From: Paraglomus occultum
Taxonomy: Eukaryota; Glomeromycota; Glomeromycetes; Paraglomerales; Paraglomeraceae
Reading direction: 5' to 3'
DNA length: 13,656 bases
Assembly (NCBI GenBank): GCA_910592205.1
Contig: CAJVPJ010000988.1
Location: forward strand, 1 to 13,656
Part shown: positions 8,825-13,656 of the stretch, piece by piece
Numbering within the stretch: the stretch's first letter is position 1
How the letters are laid out: the number at the start of each line of letters is the position of its first letter
The notes under the pieces: model-generated
What the model was told of the DNA's origin: nothing
Seen by the model: the letters and a program-made list of their open reading frames with translations, nothing else
Database searches by the model: none
Translations under genes and position numbers: made by a program

Positions 8825-9809
8825 CATGGCACTCTCTCGGTTTGATACGATGAAGATTTAGTGAAATGCTTATAAAAAGAAAAGAGCATTCAAAGAGCAT
8901 CATGCTTGTATTTATTCATTCGGGACACCGTCGAACTTTTGGAGATAATTAAAGCGTGGAACAAGGTTCTGCATATTTGTGTAAATAGAAGTGCATGCGA
9001 GACTAGCGTAACTGTCTGCGTTGGGGATTTTTATTACGTGCCATGTACTCGCGTCGATTATTGTCCTGACTTTAAACAAGTTTACAAGTTTTCTCCATTC
9101 GCGACAAAAAGCTTTAAACGTGACAGTGTGAAAGAGGATTGTTCTATAGATCACAGATGCTTTTTAGCTATCAAGGCAATAATCCCTCTTTTAGGATTAC
9201 ACGCGACATAAACTATTTGATCTCCAGCATTTTTAATTGTATCCCATAAAACTTCAAAACAAGCAGACCTCATCAATTTGGTTTTGTATTCTTCTGAGAG
9301 AGCAGATCATGCTACCAGAGTAGCGTCAATTTAAAGAGAAGGGGAAAGCGAATTGGTTATTTAAAACGGATGAATGTCTTTAGTAGAAGTCGGTTCGCTG
9401 AACTGACTACTCTACGATTATTACTAATATCACCCAATTAATACTTAACTAATATTAGTATTCTGCTCCAAGTTGATATGCTTTGACTTTAGGCACGCTA
9501 TTGGCTGATCGAACGTGGCTTGCTGCGGATCTGATAAGCATGCAAAGCTTAATAGAGAGAGAAAGTAGTCATCGGGCTTGACATAATTGCTAAACGAGCT
9601 TCTTTAACAAACAGTGAAACATCACAAAGAACCAATTGAGGCGTAGACACATTTAAATATAACAAATACTAGAGCAACTTTCGAATGTTTTATTACATGT
9701 TAATGGTTTGCCGTTTCACTCAAACCAAGTCACAAATAAATATACTTCATAATTTAATAATATTTGTCGCAGAGTCCTCATGGAAGAATAATAAAATGCT
9801 CTCGAATGC
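8825..9809. other. Spacer between convergent ILV6 and the small minus-strand gene
   Basis: The first part is presumably the ILV6 3'-UTR. The plus-strand open frame at 8906-9211 (101 codons) begins at TTG rather than ATG and matches no family I know, so it is not called. A quasi-palindrome GTCGGTTC-GCT-GAACTGAC lies at 9389-9407, and a 9-bp inverted repeat TACTAATAT..ATATTAGTA lies at 9422-9460. No tRNA-like box A/B pair was seen. Confidence 0.5.
9389..9407. repeat. Quasi-palindrome GTCGGTTC-gct-GAACTGAC
   Basis: Two 8-bp arms match at 7 of 8 positions around a 3-bp centre. The sequence could form a small hairpin or a protein-binding site. It sits in non-coding DNA and its function is unknown. 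Confidence 0.4.
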
Positions 9810-10066
9810 TCATTTAGTGCTTTTCTCTTCTTTTTCTTCTTTCTCTAGCTTTTTCTCAGCCTCGATATCTAGTTGACAAAAACCACGGTCGTCACTTATT
9901 GTGACTCATAAAACGTGAACCTGACAGTTTCCCGTTGCGTTAACTTACCTGCTTGCGTTGGAATGTACCGCTTCTCATGAGTTTCAACATGCTTGAGGTG
10001 CTCCTTGACTTTCTCGGCGTTAACCTTAATGTCATCGGCTACAGGGTTGCTCTTTTGATTTTCCAT
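9810..10066 (-). CDS. Small charged protein (58 aa), two coding exons
   Basis: On the minus strand the exons are 10066-9949 and 9868-9810. They are separated by an 80-bp intron with a good GTAAGT donor and a CTAG acceptor, and the reading phase is kept. The protein begins MENQKSNPVADDIKVNAEKV, continues KEHLKHVETHEKRYIPTQAD, and ends in a highly charged Lys/Glu helix EAEKKLEKEEKEEKSTK. I do not recognise the family. It is very hydrophilic, has no signal or membrane segment, and is probably helical or coiled. The upstream open frame continues, but a strong acceptor (TTTTATTCTCTTGTAG) ends at 10087, so translation most likely starts at the first ATG after it. Splice-site quality and the clean joined frame are the evidence. 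No homology can be claimed. Confidence 0.6.
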
Positions 10067-10086
10067 ATTGCGAATAACAATACGTT

Positions 10087-10162
10087 CTACAAGAGAATAA
10101 AAGTTAACCGTCGCTGCAACGTTCATCCATATAGTAGAATGTTAAAAGTTTAATTTGCATAC
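10087..10162 (-). other. Probable 5'-UTR intron of the small minus-strand gene
   Basis: The donor GTATGC at 10162 and the polypyrimidine-rich acceptor TCTCTTGTAG ending at 10087 bound 76 bp, like the other introns in the window. Joining across it puts a TAA in frame just upstream, so the first exon would be untranslated and ATG 10066 is the natural start. Confidence 0.45.
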
Positions 10163-10610
10163 CTTAATATAAAGTTTTATCGAAAGAATTTAAGGATAGA
10201 AAGTCTGTTTGCAGAAGGTATAAAAGTCCTTTGTATGTAGGAGTGCTGCCGCTAACAGTATTAGAATGCGTCTCACAAACTGCAAGTCGCACGAACCCCG
10301 AGTATCATCACCTGTTTGAGAATGGGGATGGTACACTGCATAAATTCCTAGAAATTACCACGATTACCCCAAGTTTTAGAATATTCTTTAGAGTAAATAA
10401 ACAACTTCTTGTCTCTCACATTTCGCACCTACTAACCGGAAATGTCAATCAAGCTTTCTCTCCCAAGACTTCGATCCAGTTTTGACATTCCCCGACTGCA
10501 AGCCAAGCGAAACATTTTGAATTTAATAAATCTGTAAATGGAAAGAATTTGGGGGATTTTTTCAAAACAAACAAAGTGAACAGGCGCACAAGAATTTCAG
10601 GGGGATTAAA
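10163..10610. other. Upstream region of the small minus-strand gene
   Basis: No gene is supported. The plus-strand open frame at 10231-10485 (84 codons) starts at TTG and shows no family motif, although a TATAAAA string lies just before it at 10219-10225. Confidence 0.45.
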
Positions 10611-10749
10611 GGGTCAGGTGATATAAAGTTCTAAATTTTAAAAAAAAAAGGGTCAGGTGATTCAGCAGTTCATCTTTATTTCTAAATTTTAAAGGGTCAG
10701 GTGATTCAGCAGTTCATCTTTATTTCTAAATTTTAAAGGGTCAGGTGAT
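10611..10749. repeat. 44-bp tandem repeat, two full and two partial units
   Basis: The unit begins GGGTCAGGTGATTCAGCAGT and ends with CTAAATTTTAAA. Units at 10650-10693 and 10694-10737 are identical 44-mers. The unit at 10611-10649 has lost the middle (about 17 bp) and gained an A run. A final partial copy at 10738-10749 keeps only GGGTCAGGTGAT. The exact identity of the two full copies indicates recent duplication. 44 bp is not a multiple of three, and the array is intergenic. Confidence 0.92.
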
Positions 10750-10855
10750 TTATGTTAATGAAGTGTTTAGCAACTATTAATACAAGATCAAATGTCGAAG
10801 CATGTGATATTTTACACGAAAAACATTAAAGCATGAGACATTTAACATGCTTCTA

Positions 10856-11423
10856 TTACATCAAGTTTGTTCCCACATTAATCGAAATAATGTATTTTAT
10901 GTGGTAAAGCTCCGATAAAATTTCCAAAACTGCCGTCGATATTTCTTCTTTTGGGTTGCGATCGCACAACCTGAATCTCTATTTAACGTACCCGCAACCT
11001 TTCCGCCGATGTTTCTAGCCTGGCCGTATAATTAATCCAACCGCCTACATGAAAGAATTTCTTTTCACTGTAGCCAGTTATAATCTCCGGTTTGACAATG
11101 TGCACGCTCATTTATTAACACCTATAAGGGCGACATGTGAGAAATTAAATAATTATAACACGTGCCAAGGCGTGTTGTTATTACGCGTTCTCGTCGTGCA
11201 TAAGGTGATTGCTGCGATGAGAATTAATCGAGTGCGTCTAATAAAATTACTCAATAAGTCAACTAACAAATTTTATTAATAGTCAGTAGTAATATATTTT
11301 CACTCAACAAATTTGAAACGACGTTCTCCTTGAGCTCATAATATTAACTACAACGTGGTAATGGCGTCTAGGATACTCTTCTACTCCTCCATCAAAAGTA
11401 GCCCGATTTGTTTGGACATCCAT
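10856..11423 (-). CDS. Tentative three-exon gene for a 79-aa protein of unknown function
   Basis: On the minus strand, an ATG at 11423 opens a frame starting MDVQTNRATFDGGVEEYPRR. Splicing 11423-11352, 11121-11069 and 10970-10856 gives a continuous 79-residue frame, with introns of 230 and 98 bp (donors GTAGTT and GTGAAA, acceptors CTTATAG and GATTCAG). Exon 2 adds VLINERAHCQTGDYNWLQ and exon 3 adds LCDRNPKEEISTAVLEILSE, ending at TAA 10858-10856. No family is recognised. The case rests on protein-like composition and compatible phases. The second donor is weak and an alternative splice (GTAGGC at about 11051) gives a different C-terminus. A plus-strand frame at 11049-11279 overlaps and cannot also be coding over the same exon. 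The gene could be spurious or differently spliced. Confidence 0.3.
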
Positions 11424-11771
11424 TGTAGGAACAAGTTATATTAACAATTCAAACAATCACAAGTATTCACTATCAATCAAAACGCGCGAGAATAGATAAC
11501 TCCATGTTGTTAAGAACGAAAGACTTACAATATCAAACGGCTATAATAAATAAATGGTATTATTTATATTAATTTATTTCAACAGGTTGGCCGCAGACTT
11601 ATGCAGGCTGACTATGTGTAGAGTTAACTGACAGCGAAGTTGATATCAATAACTTGACATCAATGCATGAATATCGAACATCGAACATTGATGCTAAAAT
11701 GGAAACACGTGTCAATTAGGCTGGACCTTTAAAATTACATAGTCTACCAAACCGAATTGAGACACTGTTTT
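11424..11771. other. Divergent intergenic region
   Basis: AT-rich DNA lies between the tentative minus-strand gene and the plus-strand gene at 11857. It contains CATCAATG (11658-11665) and its exact reverse complement CATTGATG (11686-11693), an inverted repeat with a 20-bp loop. No exon is seen. Confidence 0.45.
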
Positions 11772-11800
11772 TGACGTCAAATAAATTTGCGATGACGTCA
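11772..11800. promoter_or_regulatory. Two perfect CRE palindromes (TGACGTCA), 21 bp apart
   Basis: TGACGTCA occurs at 11772-11779 and again at 11793-11800, start to start 21 bp, which is two turns of DNA. The second site is 56 bp before the ATG of the downstream gene and overlaps an ACGCG core (11800-11804), which resembles the MBF cell-cycle box. ATF/CREB-type bZIP dimers bind TGACGTCA (established). Two exact 8-bp palindromes on the same helical face next to a start codon strongly suggest a functional promoter element. Confidence 0.65.
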
Positions 11801-11856
11801 CGCGACTTGCATTTTATCCACAATCTCATGCATCTACACCTTGATAAACTCTCAAG

Positions 11857-13136
11857 ATGCCACGCCCGTTACGTACTCGTAAGCGTACAGTACTGGGTGA
11901 GAGAACGGATAATGATAATCATGTAAACGTTAAACAAGGCGCGTATGGAAGAGACAGCACAAATACCGAACTAGTAAAAGATGCGGCCACTCATATCGAA
12001 TTATCCTCAAAGAAACTTTCAAACAAAACATCGCCCGCTACTGACAAATCCACTTTATGTATAGAAGATGTTGACGTTTTGTCTAATAACATATCAGATA
12101 CGACTGTAGAAATCAAAGGGACCGAGATAACAACACCAAATTATCTAACACAACGTGACGGTTCCCAAAAACCTTCATCAGATAGACACCAACAGAAATT
12201 GATCAATTCTCATAATTCAAAAAAGCAACTGTCGCATGATAGTTCATGTTCAGATCATGATTCAGACGATCCCTTTGGTTTTGCAAAAGCAGAAAGAAAA
12301 GCTAAGAGATGTAACAATTATGGCAAAGCGAAATCAAATGATCATACTACGGGCAACGAGGATGTGGAGGATGAGATTATCATGGTAAAGAGCTCTGAAT
12401 CTTTATCTCAAAAAAGTAATAATTCTAAATCCAAAGAGAGCACAGCTTGTCAGCAGACATGCCAAACAGACACCGGTGAAGATCTGCGTATCCAGAAAAG
12501 CAATGACTTGGAAGTATCAGCTAAAACGTCTTCAGTAGAAGACGTGATCCATGTCCATTCGCCCGAATCAATTCAGCATGAGCTTTTTCCACCGGACAAC
12601 CACCAACCGTCTGATGAAATAGTATTAAATGCCACCGTGAAAAGCGAGCACCAGCAGAAGGTGAAACCCATTGCCAAGAAAAGTCAACCATCCCGGACGC
12701 GGCGTAAAAGAAATAATGGTGGTGACAAAGATGAATTGAATACAGACGCGCAACTTGATACAAAGCAAAAGAGACGAGCTTACAAGGGACGGAACACTAA
12801 TAATAGCAAAAAACCAAAGTTGAACCAAACCCGACCGGAAACAAGCGAACCTGAACAAATTGAGGTGTATTCTAATGATGAGCAAGAACCAGAGTTGGAA
12901 AGTGAGGTAAATAAATATATTTTCTTTGAAGCAGATATATATATGCGGCATGGGAGTGTCATTATTTACGGACTTCAATTATTTGACAGAAACTGCGTCA
13001 GGATCTCGAACGACGGATTCAACATTTCGAAGAAGTTGACAAGTTTGTTTTACAAGTTGATAGAGTCACGACAATCGATGAAACGGATGAAATTGATCAA
13101 AGTTCTTCAATTTCTCACATTCTGCTTATCGAATAA
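11857..13136 (+). CDS. Disordered nuclear-type protein (394 aa), possible sororin-like cohesin regulator
   Basis: The exons are 11857-12906 and 13002-13136, with one 95-bp intron (GTAAAT..CAG, phase 0). The first 350 residues are polar, Ser/Asp/Lys-rich and probably disordered. Visible landmarks are a basic N-terminus (RPLRTRKR), the acidic-to-FGF motif DSDDPFGFAKAERKAKR (135-151), likely nuclear signals (RTRRKR 280-285, KQKRR 304-308, KKPK 318-321), and hydrophobic cores of SUMO-interacting type (IIMV, VIHV, IEVY). The last exon encodes DLERRIQHFEEVDKFVLQVD plus an acidic tail. The F..EVDKFVLQVD end resembles the conserved C-terminal motif of sororin (E.EQFDLxVE in vertebrates), and FGF motifs also occur in sororin. 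That identity is a hypothesis. Reading through the intron gives a longer 450-residue frame, but it loses the charged helix. Twin CRE sites lie just upstream. Confidence 0.8.
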
Positions 13137-13331
13137 CATTAGTAGATTTTCTTCTTTCATATCACTCTTATTTCTTGATCGATTGCACAGCAAGTTAGGC
13201 GCGTTGTAAGAGGCTTTTTATTAAACGCATCAAACGAATTAAATATTACTATTAATTGTGGAGACATGGGTCAATATGTTGCAAACACTGAAAAAGAGTG
13301 ACGGGAGGTGTTTTTCATTATAATACGAACC
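13137..13331. other. Short spacer downstream of the 394-aa gene
   Basis: It presumably contains the 3'-UTR of the preceding gene and the promoter of any gene beginning at 13332. No clear poly(A) signal or TATA box was assigned. Confidence 0.4.
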
Positions 13332-13656
13332 ATGGAAGAGAATCAGGTTCCTGATACGTTAATTGGTAAAGTTTAATTTATGATGGAAGGATTTCTGAAC
13401 GTCATCAGTAGTTTCATCATTTGTATGCTTTGTCATGAAACGAATCATGTATTTTAAGCATCAAATTATGCTCCGCGCGTAAGTTTTTCTTCTATCTCGT
13501 TTAATTACGGGATGATGCTTAAGCATTATGTGAAGGCGGCCTCGGTATTTAAAATCTGAAAATAGGAACTAGAGAATTTGGTGATGGCGAAAATGGAAAG
13601 TATTTCGACATTTGAAAGTAATTGAAACAAATACATTACATTTTCGTTCGTGTGAA
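13332..13656 (+). CDS. Possible 5' end of a further gene, running off the window
   Basis: ATG 13332 lies in a strong start context (ACCATGG) and opens MEENQVPDTLI before a GTAAAG donor at about 13366. A candidate second exon after TCATCAG (ending about 13408) keeps phase, gives a hydrophobic stretch VSSFVCFVMKRIMYFKHQIM and ends at a good GTAAGTTTTTC donor near 13482. The pieces fit together, but the model rests only on splice-like signals in a short stretch. No family is recognised, and the rest would lie beyond the right edge. Confidence 0.22.

Noticed and set aside
8637-8903. 88-codon minus-strand frame
   Set aside because: It is antisense to the last ILV6 exons.
8906-9211. 101-codon plus-strand open frame after ILV6
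   Set aside because: It begins at TTG rather than ATG, shows no family motif and lies where the ILV6 3'-UTR is expected.
10231-10485. 84-codon plus-strand frame with an upstream TATAAAA
   Set aside because: Its start is TTG only 5 bases after the TATA string, too close for a real promoter. No family motif, and it lies opposite the promoter region of the minus-strand small gene.
11049-11279. Plus-strand 76-codon frame containing SYNLRFDN, like the first strand of endonuclease/exonuclease/phosphatase proteins
   Set aside because: Only this short string matches. The following catalytic blocks (QE, DxN, SDH) are absent, and the frame overlaps a minus-strand exon candidate. Chance resemblance is more likely.
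12521-12978. Minus-strand frames of 80 and 117 codons opposite the 394-aa gene
   Set aside because: They are antisense shadows of a long coding exon with no motif of their own.
12907-13209. Read-through extension of the 394-aa gene to a 450-residue frame
   Set aside because: The segment begins with a GTAAAT donor, and the TCAG-bounded next exon restores a charged helix in another frame. Splicing explains the sequence better.
1-13656. CRISPR array, tRNA, rRNA or prokaryotic defence system
   Set aside because: No regularly spaced repeats with unique spacers, no tRNA box A/B arrangement, no rRNA-like sequence and no operon structure were seen. The genome is eukaryotic in character.

Overview
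The window looks like a piece of an AT-rich eukaryotic nuclear genome, most probably fungal. Its genes are split by short GT..AG introns of about 70-230 bp, there is no bacterial operon layout, and the best-recognised protein is a mitochondrial-type acetolactate synthase regulatory subunit with the acidic tail usual in fungi. The AT richness, the decayed Tc1/mariner copy and a P450 with a membrane anchor would suit an early-diverging fungus such as an arbuscular mycorrhizal Glomeromycotina species (Rhizophagus-like). That placement is inference. All gene models were spliced by eye from reading frame, splice sites and family motifs.

Layout. Bases 1-1100 are AT-rich intergenic DNA with simple repeats. 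A 131-bp inverted-repeat element (MITE-like) lies at 1105-1235. A decayed Tc1/mariner transposon with recognisable terminal repeats and a broken minus-strand transposase fills about 1836-2810. A complete four-exon cytochrome P450 gene (536 aa) runs 3155-5007. After a spacer with CRE-like sites comes a four-exon PNPO-like FMN-binding protein (233 aa, 5923-7123). The four-exon ILV6 orthologue (323 aa) follows at 7636-8824, with a poly(dA:dT) tract and an inverted repeat in its promoter. A small minus-strand gene (58 aa, two coding exons plus a 5'-UTR intron) is at 9810-10066. A 44-bp tandem repeat sits at 10611-10749. A tentative minus-strand three-exon gene (79 aa) is at 10856-11423. A two-exon gene for a 394-aa disordered nuclear-type protein is at 11857-13136, preceded by two perfect CRE palindromes exactly 21 bp apart. 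A possible first exon of another gene starts at 13332 and runs off the right edge.

The genes do not form a pathway. They are ordinary independent fungal genes: a monooxygenase, a flavin-binding protein, the feedback-control subunit of branched-chain amino-acid synthesis, and a probable chromatin protein. The points most worth a second look are the SUMO-interacting-motif cluster and sororin-like C-terminus of the 394-aa protein, its paired CRE promoter, the P450 that lacks the I-helix acid, and the two small minus-strand genes that single-frame ORF calling would miss. I found no phage-like, CRISPR-like or defence-like system.
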